Below are positions 9,859-21,738 of a stretch of DNA of 21,975 bases, piece by piece; position 1 is the stretch's first letter, and each line of letters starts with the position of its first letter. The stretch is from Didymodactylos carnosus (lineage: Eukaryota > Rotifera > Eurotatoria > Philodinida > Philodinidae): assembly GCA_905250885.1 (NCBI GenBank), contig CAJNOQ010002971.1, forward strand, positions 1-21,975, given 5' to 3'. The notes beneath the pieces were generated by a model. That model ran no database searches and was not told the DNA's origin. It saw only the letters and a program-made list of their open reading frames with translations. The position numbers and the translations under genes are program-made.

Positions 9859-12800
9859 TCACCGTAGATCAGCTTCATTTGTCGAATGTAAAACTGCTGT
9901 TCTGGGTGGTGGTGGAGTGACCGTTAGTTGAAATCCTTGTTGATCATTTGTGGATATAGAAGACTTTGATAGTGACCGATGTTGCGTTGTAGGAGTTAAT
10001 TTAGTAGACGATAGACGAGATGGAGAATTATCACCGACCGATGACAACTCTTGAATTGTATCGGTTGTTGATGTTGTTAGATCGGTAGATGGTGCGGAAA
10101 TGTTTGCCGCTTGAATTGTGTCCGTATTTGGTAGTGGATCGTGTGTAATAGAACCAGAAGAGAATGCTCCATTTTCTGGTTCGATATGTGACTGATACCA
10201 ATCACGATTTTGTTCTAATGTTTCTAGAATATTATTTGCATCAGGATAAACAAGATCAGCCCATGTTTCCCATAATGGATGAACAATAAACTCAATAAAA
10301 CCAATCTAAACACAGACGAACATCAAATACATTGTAGGAAGAGATAAGACACAGATGATAGGATAGTCATAATAATATTTATAACTAATTTAAAATTTCC
10401 TCTTTTGATCGAATTTTTTGCATAATATGCCCGTGTATACAACGTCTCATCTTTGGCTTTACATAAAATTACTCGTTAGTGAAATATGTTACATACTTGT
10501 GATTTTTCTACACTAGCCACTCTTCTATCACACATTGGACTAATTTCTAATCTTAAATCTCTTTCTTTATCTCCCTGTCGCCAAAATTCTTCCATAATAC
10601 GATCTATCCACCTCATATAGATATCCAGTGGTTTTGTGGGATTTGATAGATCGGCACAATGAATCATATTTTGTAATACCTGAAACACATTTTTATGTCA
10701 GACAGTGCATGAATCTTATTATATGACAGAGATGGAACCGGTTCAGTTTCAACTTTTGAAAAAAATGAATCGGTTCGGTTTGAGAAAGGACTCCTCCGTG
10801 TACGGTGACGAATCTACCACTCTGAGACCTGTTTCTTATATGAATAATTCGACAGTCCACTTATTTTTGCACAATTTCATATGTTTAACTGAGTTGTCTA
10901 CCATAACACAGCAAAGATATGGGGAGCACTTTGTGTGCCGGAGATAGAATGCACTATTACGCATTGCACTAATGTAATTTTTAGAGTTAGCGCACTATTT
11001 ATAATATTCATTATTGGAATTACCAAGCCTTTCTTCGCTCTACAAAATGCACATAGACACTCGATATCTATCACTTCTCTGTTGGGAAATCCGGGATTCT
11101 CAAGAGGGATCGGGTACCATCGTTAAAAGTGACCGGTCATGGTGTTTGCCTCCGTTCTTCTCGAAGAAACGTTTGCCCAGATTGAGACTCCTATGTAAAC
11201 TGTGCCGACTTTTATCTACAAAAGAAGCTGCATAAAAAAGTTTTTTAAAGGTGAACTTGAGCCAGGTGTACTTTTTTGCAGCGACATTTTTGATCCACTT
11301 TACACCTAATAACTGTCGATTGAGCCGATTGTGCTCAAAATCAAACTCTGATATCAGATTGGTGATCAGAGCCGAAACCTAAATCGATTAGATCATAACA
11401 AAATTTTTCATGGGGACTTATGGATGATCGTACGGGATAATCCGCGCTATCTCCAGCACACAAAGCGATCTGCATATCTTTTCTCTGTTATGGTAGAAAG
11501 CTCAACTAAATTAACGAAAATGTGCAAAAACAAGTAAGCTATAAGAAATAGCTCTAAGCGAAGTGGGTAAATCTTATCTGATGGAGACCTTTTCGCTTCG
11601 GTTCGGTTCGGTTTTAAAAAAACATAAATCAATCTCATCTCTGTTATATGAAGCCATTTACTTGTATTCTATCATCGTATGTTTCTAACATGATAATATT
11701 ATTTCCGGTGACTTTTTTTGATTCAACCATCGTCTTTAAATCGGCTAGTAATTGCATATGTTTGGACATATCTGTAGCAAGCACCATATCAATAACCATT
11801 TTTCTGAGAGTTTTCATTTGTTTCGTGGTTAAATTTGCAAATATATTCCGTTCTTGACTTTGTAGTAGTTTAAATGCTACTGCTAAATGATGATTTTCTA
11901 GTACTGATTCGTCATTATACATAATAGCCAAATCCGAATTCGTATTGATTAGAAACTGATTTGTTACACCAGGATGATCGACATCGTGTACGGCCGAAGC
12001 GAAAATGGCCGACATTACTTCTAGGTCAGTAAACACACCCTAAAATATAAGCAAAGAAAAGATTTTTGAACAAAAAACAAGTATTTAACGAAGTTTTGAT
12101 GGATATGTCATAATGAGAATCTTTACGTACGTCTAACGCGCTCGCATTCAATAGTACATGCATTGACTGGCAAACATCTGCTCCATGTGCTTTATTATGA
12201 TATGGTACTTGTTGATAATGATCCTCGAGCATTAATAAATATTTGAGTAACGTCGATTGATCAATCGAATAAATTCGACATAGATCTCGCTCTTGAAATA
12301 TTCGATACGTAATAGCTGTTAGTGGACGTTGATCACTTAATTCTTCCACTTTAAACGTATCTAAACCCCAATCATTAATACGAGATAGAACATCGACTAA
12401 TTCTTGAGGATACTGAGTTTCGATGCCTAATTCTGATACTTTGAGAAGATTGGTGGTTTGCTCGACAACTTGAATACCTTGTATTTGTCTCATTACACTT
12501 TTGGACGAATCATTATCTTGATACGATGATGAGCAAACGGTTGTTGTGGTGGTTGCGGTAATATTTTGGGCTTGTTGTTGTGAAGTGGTGATGACCTGAT
12601 TGATTAACGAGTCGTGTTGTGCAGTCGATGACGGTGCATTCGGTAATTCAACATCAGGTTCTTTTTTATCTAGAATACAGAAAAAAAAAGTTAACTGCCA
12701 CAAAACCAATATCCAGGCCTGACTAAAATTTAGAAGCTTGTGAATACAATGTTTTTTGAACACGTTCTTTTCTACCGCTGTTAAGAACTGGAACGAATTA

Positions 12801-15800
12801 AGTATAGAAATGCGCCTATGTAATAGTTTAAAAACCTTTAGATCAAAAATAAAAACAATTATAGACACTCTGAAGAGTTTTCGCGTGTATGACGTTAAAC
12901 GCGCAGTAGACAAACTATGCTATCAAATGCGTTGTGATTTCTCGTCGTCACTGAACAACGATTTGTATATCAAAACACTAGCGCCTGATAAAAACTATTT
13001 ATGCGGTGAGAAAGAAACAGTGAAGTACCATTTACTAGACTGTTCTCTCTATGCCAGTCAGAGAGCTAAACTTTTTAAATCCATAGAAGATTCGATACCT
13101 AGCACGGATTGTTCTCTTAAGACTCTGCTACTTCTTCATAAGGAACTGTGCAAGGATCATTACTCTGTTATCTATCGTGCAGTTATATGTTATATAGAAG
13201 AACTTTTAAGATTCGATATTTAAAATTGTATACTTTTTCTTTGTTATACCACACTCTTCTTCACTCAATTTATGTGTTTCGTTTTCGTTCTAAAGTTTTT
13301 CTTGCTCTTTTTACTGCTTATTTATTTCGACATTAGGCTCCCAGGAATGGTACAATGACTAGTCGATTCCATCCTGGATCCTACTAGCTTGTTCTTCTAC
13401 TTTTATGAAATAAAGTTTAAACAAACAAACAATACTTTGCAAAAATAATTCATCACTTTTCAAAACAATTTTTATTTAAATTAGAACAAGTTTACAATAT
13501 TTGAAATCAGTATTTCATACTCTTTTTATGTCCCTATTTCACAACTTTCGTCACATCAGAACTTTCACTATGTGAAACAGTTTCAGAATACAGATAAAAA
13601 AATGAAACAATTGACATTAAAAAAGCCTATAATTTGGTGCAACCAAAAACTATATACTCTTATTTAGTCAATGTGGATTAACATAAAAGCATCGATGAAG
13701 TTGTGAAATAGAGACATAAAAAGAATATGAAATACTGATTTCAAATATTGTAAACTTGTTCTAATTTAAATAAAAATTGTTTTGAAAAGTGATGAATTAT
13801 TTTTGAAAAATATTATATTTGGTATACCTGTATATGTTGTATATAAATATTCTGATATTTGTGGGCCAGATTTATTATTTTCAGCAAAATGTGATAACTC
13901 TTTGTTTAACATTCGCTTAAACTAAACAAAGAAAGAGAGAAAATACATGAAAGCCGAGTACTTCGCACGACTTACTTTTAATGATGCTAAATCTGAAACA
14001 GACTTATGTGTTTGCATTGTTTCTAACTGATCTAAACACCAGTCTAATTCTTCTAATGTTGATATAGCGGATATCATTATTTGATCATCTAAAAATAATA
14101 AGCGTGTTAGTAGCTTGGCAAACGAATGGCAAATGACATTGCATTTCAAAGGTACACTGTTTGAACCTTAATGACGCCAGTCACGGAATAGTCTTGTCAA
14201 GTAACCATAAAAGAGCAACAGCTGATGAGAGAAAAAGATAGTTTTGCTTGTATATAGCGTTTATATAAGAGACCCTTCATTCATTCAGTATACTCCATCA
14301 CATTTTTTATCCTCTTTATACTTCGTTTTCTCGAAAAAAGACTGATTGACTTTGATGTGTCTGAAAATGTGACTCTGTATCTCTTTTTCTACTATTATGT
14401 TGTTATAAGTTTTAAGAATTTTCTAGCACCCCATTTGAAAAAATCCTGATCACGTCACTGCCTAGTCAGCGAGCTATAGGAGAATGTAACGGGATTTATT
14501 CATAAAACTGGAACTGATAAAAAATACAACATCAACAACGTAATAGAACATTAGATTCTAGATAATAACTGATGTTCTTCAAACTAATTTATAAAAATTT
14601 ATCATCGCAACTAGTAGAGATTACTGTCATTCGATCAAAAACTTTTTCTACCTACCTCCTTGTGTTATCACCGAAGAATTATTCTGCTGTTGTATCGTTG
14701 TCACTGGTGTAGTAGTAGTTTTTGTCGAGGAATTATTTGAATTTATATTTGTAACTAATGGCAATTGCATGGAAGATTGACGTTTAGATCTAGAAAACAA
14801 AAACCGTCAAGCTTATAAGTTTAAGCATATACTGATCTTTTACTGTACACACAAAAATATGAAACAAATGGAATTTTTTACTAAAGACATTTAGAATCCA
14901 ACTTTTTCTTTGATACAAAGACTCTTCTTTTATTTATTTTTTTTTGCTAAATAATTAAAAAAATATTTGTACATACCTCTCTGGTGGTATTTTTGTTAAT
15001 TCGACAAAATTTTTTCTAACATTTTTAAGACTAGCTAATATTTGAGCAAATGGAGTAACAATCATATCATCTTGATGTCTAAACCAGAGAAAAAGAAAAA
15101 CATAATATTAATAGAGTGAACTATACAATGATCATTATAGATGATATTACTCTATACCATATCTACATACACATACTGTATACTATTTATGGTCTTAATC
15201 AATTCATTTGAATATTCCATATTACAACGAATAGAAAGACAGAACAATTCACCTTAACCACATGATTATTAGATTATTTTCGTATTCTGTTAACAAAATA
15301 TCGATAAACTCAGCATTCCACAGCACCTTTTTTTAGCACTAAATACTAGTTTTTCTCTCATGGTTAAACATCGTCTTACTCGTATGAACAACAGTAATCT
15401 TCAATATCATATTGTTTGAAAAAAAGAAACGATCGAGAGAAAATCATTTTATAAAATACGATTTGTTTTTGAAATTGTTCACATCATCTAGTTGTATTGT
15501 CTCAAATAGTTGAAGACAGTGAAAAAATCGTAAATAATAGAATGTTCTTATCAGTGACGATTCTTTTAGAAATTAATAAAATATTCGTTCAGGATCTATT
15601 TAATATGAGAAATATAAATATAACTGGATAACAATTTTGTTATCTAGTACTGCTTGATCTGATAATCGACGATGCAAGATCTAACATGAGTTCTTGGTAC
15701 AATATTAATGAATGATGTGTTTAAGTGATTTGATGTGATGTTTAAATTCACTTGAGCTAATTCCGTTATACGTTATATGAAGTAATAATTGAAAATAAAG

Positions 15801-18800
15801 TATATTATGCTGAAAATGGCATACTAGACTCCTCTATAAAAATAATCTATGAGCCATATTTACTGCTTAATCTGATAAAACTGTTTTAAATAAGAAAAAA
15901 CGGGAAGAGTAGAGATGTTAGTGGCACCGTAGGGCAAAAGTTTTCGCATCACTTCACTTCGATGAAAGTTTATATCATTCTGCACCGCTGTTGACGTAAA
16001 ACATTTTTTATATAAATAAATTGATAATTTTTTTTTGTCTGACTGAAAACTACTTTTGAGGAAGGTTCCATACTTCCTGCAACCGTCGATGATTACGTTT
16101 CATCTTTTCAAAGAAGTCTATTGTATGTTGTCTCGCGATAATATATATACCTATTTCAATTATTTTGTTTCTGATAACATTTGACTCTAGAAACACACTT
16201 TCTTCATTTCATGTAAGTTGAATCTACACATCAATATAAATACATTAACCATTGAAACTGTTGTTCTTTCATTTCTTTCTGTTAAAATTAAGTGAGAATT
16301 GAAATACAATGAATAATTTTCTCTTAAATAACTATAATCTTACAAACAAACAGAAATATTAACAGAGCTAAAGTTTAGATGAAAAAAACATTTCAAAAAG
16401 ATCTTGTAAAAAAAAAAAATGATATGAAAAAATATTAGAATATTCAGAAAAAGAGGATAATCTCCGATCCGAATCGTTGCACGCCGTTATGACTAATTAG
16501 TAATACTTTTGGAAGAAAAAATATTTCCAACGAATTGTTTAAGAACAAAAGATATTTACAATTTATATCACGGTTTATGCTTCGATACACAACGCATCGA
16601 AAATTATATATTTAGAAAATCACAGTTAATGAAAAGTTTCCAGTTTTTTTTCAAAAAATCGTAAAAATTTTTGATCCCTATGGACAATTAAAGAATCTGA
16701 AATAAAAAAAAAAATAAAATATTATTAACGTGTACCCAGGACAGTTGATTCACTCTAATATGTTGTTTAAATCGATTCTACGATAAATTTCTCTTTAAAA
16801 CATTCAAACTATATTTAATCGAAAATTTCTAACCATGAAATAAATAAATATTTTCACTATTTTTTATATTATTAAAAATCAGTTTCATTTAGTTACCGTA
16901 ACAAATAGTGAAAGTGTTTTTAGATGATTTCTCTGAAGGTATTCTCTCGTTTATATAAGTAAATTTGATTCTATCAAAAAAAATTTTTTACGATCCTAAT
17001 ACAAAGAATAAGTGTCCAGAGAATTCTGAATGAATAAAACTTACTTTAAATCCAGTACAATTGCATGTAGTGTCATTCTAAGGTGGGATATCTACTATGA
17101 ATGAGACATAAGGTTATGTTTTATCGAAACATAGATACATTGTACAAAAACAACGTTATACCCAACTGACGTTCATTTTTTATTCATGTCTTTCCTTTTC
17201 TTTGTTGACGGCAAAAGTCGATAACCGTATTTGATGAATATAAATGATGAAAATATAGAATTTGACAGAGCGAACGTATATAGAACAGATGGAGAATACA
17301 GAAACGACAAAAATTGAGTTATTAACAACATCAAACGAAAGAATTTTGACTTCAAATGTAAACAGTATTAAACAATAATATGATGTTTGTATGACGCACA
17401 ACTTTTGTAATTAGAATAAGAATAAGAAAAAAAAACACAATTATCTAAGATACAAACATCTTTACTAATCTATGTTTGCAACTCAAAAGAGCAACGACTT
17501 AATGATGATTATAAAAGCAAAACAAAACAAAACAATAATTTATTCGATTGTATGAAATAAAAAAACAATACATTGATCGTCATATCTATTCAATTTCTTG
17601 TATCGATCAATAGATATATTTGAGTGATAATAACTTAAAAGTTATGTAAATATGTTTTCCACTTTTTTGTTCAATTAGCTAAATGAGATTCATAAAATAA
17701 TTTGATATCATTTTTCTCAACTAAAATGCGAATAACTTGCCATGGAGAGATGTTCACGTGTAGACATAATTATTTTTATTTGTTTACAATTTCAAAAAAG
17801 AAAAAATTATTTATAGTTAGTAAAACGATTTAAAAGATCTTTAATACAAATTCCTGAAAAGCATATGGTAAGCATATTTTTCTCTTCAAAGAAAAACACA
17901 TAGTTATTAAGAAGACAGATCCGATTAGTTGGAAAGAAAAACAGGACAGATCTACAGTTCTTATTATTGTCATATATATTGCTGAGAAAAGTTTTTTTTT
18001 AATAGTACAGTAGCGGATTCAGGATGATAGCAGTTACCGAAATTTTTGATTTCATACTATTATACTCTCCTTCTTGTACAATATGCTGAACGCAAAAGAA
18101 GTAGAAATCGTGTCATCTAGAAACGTCTAAGTAAAGTTGCTAAACTTTTGCTCTTTTGTAGAAATCCGCCAGCACTGAAAAATTTTTTTCTAGATTCGCC
18201 ATTGTAATAGTGCACATGGATATTGTTGAATTCTAAACTTGAACTATAATAAAAAAAAGTGCGGAAAAAAGAGTCACTTCCTTTTAATAGAAAAATTAAT
18301 AAAAAATTTACTTCTTACAAGAACGTTTTCAAGTTCAAAAAGAAAGAACCGATAATGTATTTTCTTAAATTGTTCAATTATTTTACTAGTTTATTCTACT
18401 CTTTTTTTTCTTTATTTTTTCTTTTCTTTAATATAAAGAAGAAGAAAAAAAGAAAAAAAACCTAAACGTTTCCAGAATGTGAGAAGTTATGAAAAGGCTT
18501 CTATTGTAATAATAGAGTAGCAATAATAATAATAGAGAGATGAGTGTCAAATCAATTTTAATTGAGATAGTAGATAAAGAAAAAAAATATATATATCCGA
18601 TAAAATGTTCGGATTCAAACATTAAAGTTAGTCATCAAAGAAAACAGTAAATCAGATGCATTAAGACGATATTTGATATAATTAAAGAACGAGAAGGTAA
18701 AAAGAAAAAAAATTGAATCGATAGAGTAGAAAAACATGATTAACAGTTATTTCAAATAGTCAATCTCAAAAAGGGACCAATTAGATTAAAAGTCAACGTT

Positions 18801-19792
18801 CTTTTCCAACAATTTTTAATGTGTTAGAGATAGATTAACTGTAGCGAAAATTTTATGAAACAGAATTTATGTTCTTGATACATGGATATATATCTGGCTC
18901 TTTTTCTTTAACGAATGTTAAAAGTTGATTTATCCATCCAACACTGATATTCAAAACATCACAAATCATTAATATTCAATGTACAAGAATGTGCATTACT
19001 CTTCTTTACATTGACGACTTATTAGACAAGTAGAGTTACAGATAAAAATCCGTTGAAATAGATCTAGTCTAAGCTGATCGTCTTACTGTGTATCCTATGA
19101 GTGTGACGTATCAATGGTACTAGACTGTAAGAACTTCAAAAGCCGATTATTTCTTAAGGATTTTTTCATTTTACTTCTTAATCAAATGTTAAACAACATA
19201 GAATAATATGTATTCTACAAAAAAAAAAAGTGAAGGAGTCTAATGTAAAGGATAAAAAATCCGAATTAGACTTTTTACTCCTGGATAGAATAGTAGAAAA
19301 CAAACATACTAAGAAACAATGAATCAACTGTGTCATAGAAACACGTGAGCATCTTAGCTGAATATATAAAGATGTACAAGTCATCGAGTTAGCTCTTTTG
19401 TCGAATATTTCTAAATGTGCAACGAACACATGAAAATAATATTATATCTATATTATGCGTTTTAAAGAGAATTACTATACTCTGTGGTAATGAAATGATC
19501 TAGTACTCGTACTAATAAACATGGATACAGTTTTCACATGGATATATCAAATACTAAATAATACTGAATTATCAATTCTACGATATTCAACTGAATTAGA
19601 ATAATCTTACCGTTCTGATGTCCTATTGACAGAACCTTGGATGGTTATTGATCGATATATTTTCATTCGTTCTTTTGGTGGATGACTTTTCTCTGTTCCA
19701 CTACCAGTAGTCGAGGGCGACCCTGATTTTTCACTATCAATATTTTTTGGCTGATGTTCCATAACAGGAAGACGCTTAGACAAATAATTCAT
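9859..19792 (-). CDS. PDE4: cAMP-specific 3',5'-cyclic phosphodiesterase 4 (dunce/PDE4), short-type N-terminus, 9 coding exons
   Basis: Coding exons in transcript order: 19792-19611, 15078-14977, 14789-14656, 14088-13976, 13921-13828, 12669-12131, 12039-11662, 10679-10497, 10305-9859 (stop TGA). Total 2172 nt, 723 residues, all junctions in phase. It hydrolyses cAMP in the cytosol or at membranes. Residues 1-60 are a unique N-terminus starting at an ATG with an in-frame TAA two codons upstream. Residues ~61-90 ([17 protein letters not shown]) are the end of UCR1; ~150-208 are UCR2 ([41 protein letters not shown]). A Thr/Gln/Ser-rich linker (~215-290) precedes the catalytic domain. The YHNKAH motif gives proton donor H366 and metal ligand H370; HDVDHPG gives H406/D407; HCADLSNP gives D524; SVEKSQ gives the purine-clamping Q575. 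All are conserved, so the enzyme should be active. The C-tail (~576-723) is low complexity. UCR1 with its usual PKA site is not encoded in the visible exons, so a longer isoform may start outside the window. Introns carry several transposon insertions. Confidence 0.95.
10727..11643. mobile_element. Non-autonomous hAT element with 8-bp target-site duplication in a PDE4 intron
   Basis: Starts CAGAGATG and ends CATCTCTG, an 8-bp terminal inverted repeat of hAT form. It is flanked on both sides by the same 8 bp, TTATATGA (10719-10726 and 11644-11651), the hAT duplication length. Subterminal GGTTCGG motifs occur near both ends (around 10774 and 11598-11612). Inside are two long inverted arms (about 10831-10946 and 11446-11560). 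No transposase is recognisable, so it would need one in trans. Removing the element and one duplication leaves an intron of about 57 bp, in line with ordinary introns here. Confidence 0.9.
12756..13223 (+). pseudogene. Non-LTR retrotransposon (LINE) ORF2 C-terminus, 5'-truncated
   Basis: An open frame of 155 codons ending in TAA, antisense inside the PDE4 intron between its fifth and sixth coding exons. The start [19 protein letters not shown], then [10 protein letters not shown], resembles the end of the reverse-transcriptase region of LINE elements. The following part ([19 protein letters not shown], then [17 protein letters not shown] and a basic R-A-K-L tail) is the Cys/His-containing C-terminus common in jockey/CR1/I-type ORF2 proteins. 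No ATG, endonuclease or YxDD motif is present: only the 3' end was inserted or retained. Family assignment within LINEs is not possible from this part. Confidence 0.75.
13409..13414 (+). terminator. Polyadenylation signal of the LINE fragment
   Basis: AATAAA precedes the AAAC-type tail that ends the non-LTR element near 13430. It is antisense to PDE4, so it should not affect the host transcript. Confidence 0.55.
13431..13814. mobile_element. Foldback (hairpin) element with 117-bp arms
   Basis: The left arm 13431-13547 is the reverse complement of 13698-13814 with four mismatches and no gaps, about 97% identity. The 150-bp loop between them has no coding potential. The element follows directly after the LINE tail in the same PDE4 intron. 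High arm identity indicates a young insertion or arm homogenisation. Transcribed in PDE4 pre-mRNA it would form a long double-stranded RNA hairpin before splicing. A possible TA duplication occurs near both ends, but it is not convincing. Confidence 0.85.
14089..14655 (-). other. PDE4 intron, 567 nt
   Basis: Runs from donor GTAGGT (14655 downward) to an acceptor at 14090-14089 in minus orientation. It is longer than the other TE-free internal introns; I recognise no element or exon in it. Confidence 0.7.
15079..19610 (-). other. First PDE4 intron (4.5 kb), no exon recognised
   Basis: Joins the N-terminal exon (ending CG before GTAAGA) to the UCR1-end exon (A completing the Arg codon). The sequence is very AT-rich with many A and T tracts and the hairpin at 18402-18464. 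I searched by eye for UCR1-coding sequence (an RRESF-type site, SDSD) on the minus strand and saw none. In PDE4 genes such introns often hold alternative promoters, but nothing here proves one. Confidence 0.6.
18402..18464. repeat. Homopyrimidine-homopurine hairpin
   Basis: A T-rich tract with scattered C (about 18402-18430) is followed after a short TATA-containing spacer by an A-rich tract with scattered G (about 18436-18464). The two are largely complementary and could fold on themselves. Located in the first PDE4 intron; no gene seen. Confidence 0.5.
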
Positions 19793-20843
19793 CAGTTTTT
19801 AAAGTAAACTCAAATGAATAAAGAATAATAATACACACCATCGAATAAAACTAGGAATAAAAAAAATTTTCAACAAAATAAAAACATGGTCATCGTTATT
19901 TTCGTCATTTTAAAAAGAAATGCGATATTTATCAGTAATAATACAAAAGAATAACATTAGAGAGAAAAATAAAAACCGATAATCTCAATATAGGAGAGAG
20001 CTTCTTTCTTCTAGGGTTTTTTTTTTTTAATAAATAAAAAAGCAAAACAGATGTGCTGTATGAATAGAAAAATAATAATACTAATAGCACAACGTTGAAT
20101 GTTTCCCATCTATTTTTTTTTTTTTTTTGCTATTAATAAGTAGAATCGAACAAGAAACTGTGCAGCGAAAGATGAATTGAATAGATAAGTGAGAGATTGT
20201 GATTGAATACGGAGAAAGAGAAACAGAGAAAAATAAAAGAAGGACTTACAGATGACATATGAGTTAATCAGCTCTACTTAACAAAGAGGTAAGCTTAATT
20301 TTTATTACAGAGCCTTGATATATCATTCGGATAAAAATAATACAATTCACTCTATCTCCCACTGATTTCTATTTAAAATACATTAAAAAACGGAACTTGT
20401 CTATAGTAAATTCAATATTTCCCATATTTATTAGTACTATTCTGTTTTGAGTCTTTATCAATATCTGCTTTTATTTTATAATCTTAACTGTTTAAATAGT
20501 GTCTTCGCAAAATACAGGATTACAATCAAATACTAATACAAAAGATTTAATTCACCATAAATTATTTCACAAAACTTGAAAATAAAAGCATGACATATTT
20601 TTATTGTTCAGATAAGACGAGCAAGGAAAAATATTCGACTGTATATCGGGCAAGTGTGTTGAATGCAATTTTATCAAAAAATAAAAACATTTAGAATTGA
20701 TATATTATAAAAAGTTTTGTTGAAAATTCGTTTTTCTCCCCCCATTAAAACCACTTGAAACCGAAAAAAAAAATAGCTTTATTATTAAAAGGACTGTTGC
20801 GCACGCATGTCATATGTTGTTATTTGATGTTATCTGTGTAGTG
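19793..20843 (-). other. PDE4 5' flank / untranslated region
   Basis: AT-rich, with long T tracts near 20018 and 20110-20128 and no protein-coding signal. It should hold the leader and possibly the promoter for the PDE4 form starting at 19792, but no core promoter element could be called with confidence. Confidence 0.4.
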
Positions 20844-21023
20844 CAGTGGTGGGCCGAGACCCAAAAGTTTGGTATGGCAATAAGTCTGAGAAAGTTTTTG
20901 CTTGCAAAAAAATGCTCTGTTTAAGACGTTTTTTTTTGCTAGTCTTGAACGAGTTTCAATTGCCATACAAATTTTTATTGGTATGGCAATTGCCTCAATT
21001 GTCCCGCTGTCGGCCCGCCCCTG
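20844..21023. mobile_element. hAT MITE, 180 bp
   Basis: Left end CAGTGGTGGGCCGA and right end (reverse complement) CAGGGGCGGGCCGA form a hAT-type terminal inverted repeat. Flanks are GTGTAGTG (20836-20843) and GTATAGTG (21024-21031), an 8-bp duplication with one mismatch. Internally CAATTGCCATAC (20957-20968) is perfectly inverted at 20981-20992. No coding capacity. It sits upstream of the PDE4 first coding exon. Confidence 0.8.
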
Positions 21024-21409
21024 GTATAGTGAACAACATATTTGTTTTTCTAAATTTTTTTCCTTAATAATCAACCCATCATGTTTGACATCTCTAAACA
21101 GATATGAAAATGTATCAAAAAATTGTCTCCCTATGATGAATGGAGAGTTATCAAAAAATGAAACATGTTTAAAATTACAAATAACTCATATTGACAAGAA
21201 TAAACAAAGAACCTTTAATTAAACAAGAAAGGATTAAAGCGACATCTTTACTGATGTAATGTCAGCCATTCATTTAAATTTATTCGTAGTTCGCTAACAA
21301 TCAGTAGAATAGAAAGAAAATTATACTTGTTTGTTTTATGCGTATTAAAATATAGATTGAGAAGTTTTAAAAAAAACCCATTATACAATGTCATTTGTCC
21401 TTCAATACA

Positions 21410-21700
21410 CAGATGGGCGAGTCCGAGTTACGATTCGAATCGCATTTTTCTATGGCTTGGACTCGAACTCGAGGTGAAAGACTCGGTAAACTTCGAGTCA
21501 CTTTCGAGTCACTTTCGAGTCAGCCAGGTGCAACTTGGAATTGTTATGACGATGTTTGTTATATACCAGAAGCGAGAGAGATTCGAGGATATTCTAAGTA
21601 GAACATCACGTCACATGAGAGGATTGAAGAACTGTTCTTGGAAAAATGAATCAGGAGGAAGTTTTCCTCTAGAAAATGACTGGTGACTCGAGTAAAATTT
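21410..21700. repeat. GAGTC-rich hAT-like element, left end only
   Basis: CAGATGGGCGAGTCCGAGTT at 21410 has the form of a hAT terminus and resembles the ends of the element at 6714-7143. Downstream are several GACTCG/CGAGTC motifs, including an 11-bp unit (CGAGTCACTTT) twice in tandem at 21494-21515. No matching right end was found before the window edge, so the right boundary is nominal. Open frames here are short and match nothing I know. Confidence 0.45.
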
Positions 21701-21738
21701 TTGATGTGACTCGACGCAAAGGCTACACAAGTCGACAA

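Larger units (their letters stand above)
12740..13430 (+). mobile_element. 5'-truncated non-LTR retrotransposon insertion in a PDE4 intron
   Basis: Comprises the ORF2 C-terminal fragment, about 200 nt of 3' untranslated sequence, a polyadenylation signal AATAAA at 13409-13414 and an AAAC-repeat tail ending near 13430. This arrangement (truncated 5' end, intact 3' end with simple-repeat tail) is typical of target-primed insertion. The left boundary is approximate, and no target-site duplication could be fixed because the right side abuts another repeat. Orientation is opposite to PDE4. Confidence 0.65.

Noticed and set aside
10705-11235. Small plus-strand proteins within the PDE4 intron
   Set aside because: They lie across the end or inside of the 917-bp hAT element and have no intact protein family match; treated as mobile-element sequence.
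17173-17401. Two overlapping hydrophobic minus-strand frames in the first PDE4 intron
   Set aside because: Composition-driven (AT-rich DNA gives Phe/Ile/Leu/Ser codons); no splice sites or family resemblance to UCR1.
20244-20290. Minus-strand donor GTAAGT (20249-20244) after ATG-TCA-TCT as an alternative first PDE4 exon
   Set aside because: The site is a good donor, but the exon at 19792 has no acceptor at its start and an in-frame stop just upstream of its ATG; a phase-0 start here would not fit the phase-2-entry exon at 15078 either. Could be a leader exon.
20846-21222. Overlapping open frames on both strands, 73-106 codons
   Set aside because: They start inside the hAT MITE and run into AT-rich flank; no motif or splice context supports them.
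21327-21686. 119-codon plus-strand frame
   Set aside because: Crosses the boundary of the GAGTC-rich repeat at 21410 and shows no known domain; a second open frame overlaps it, as expected in such repeats.
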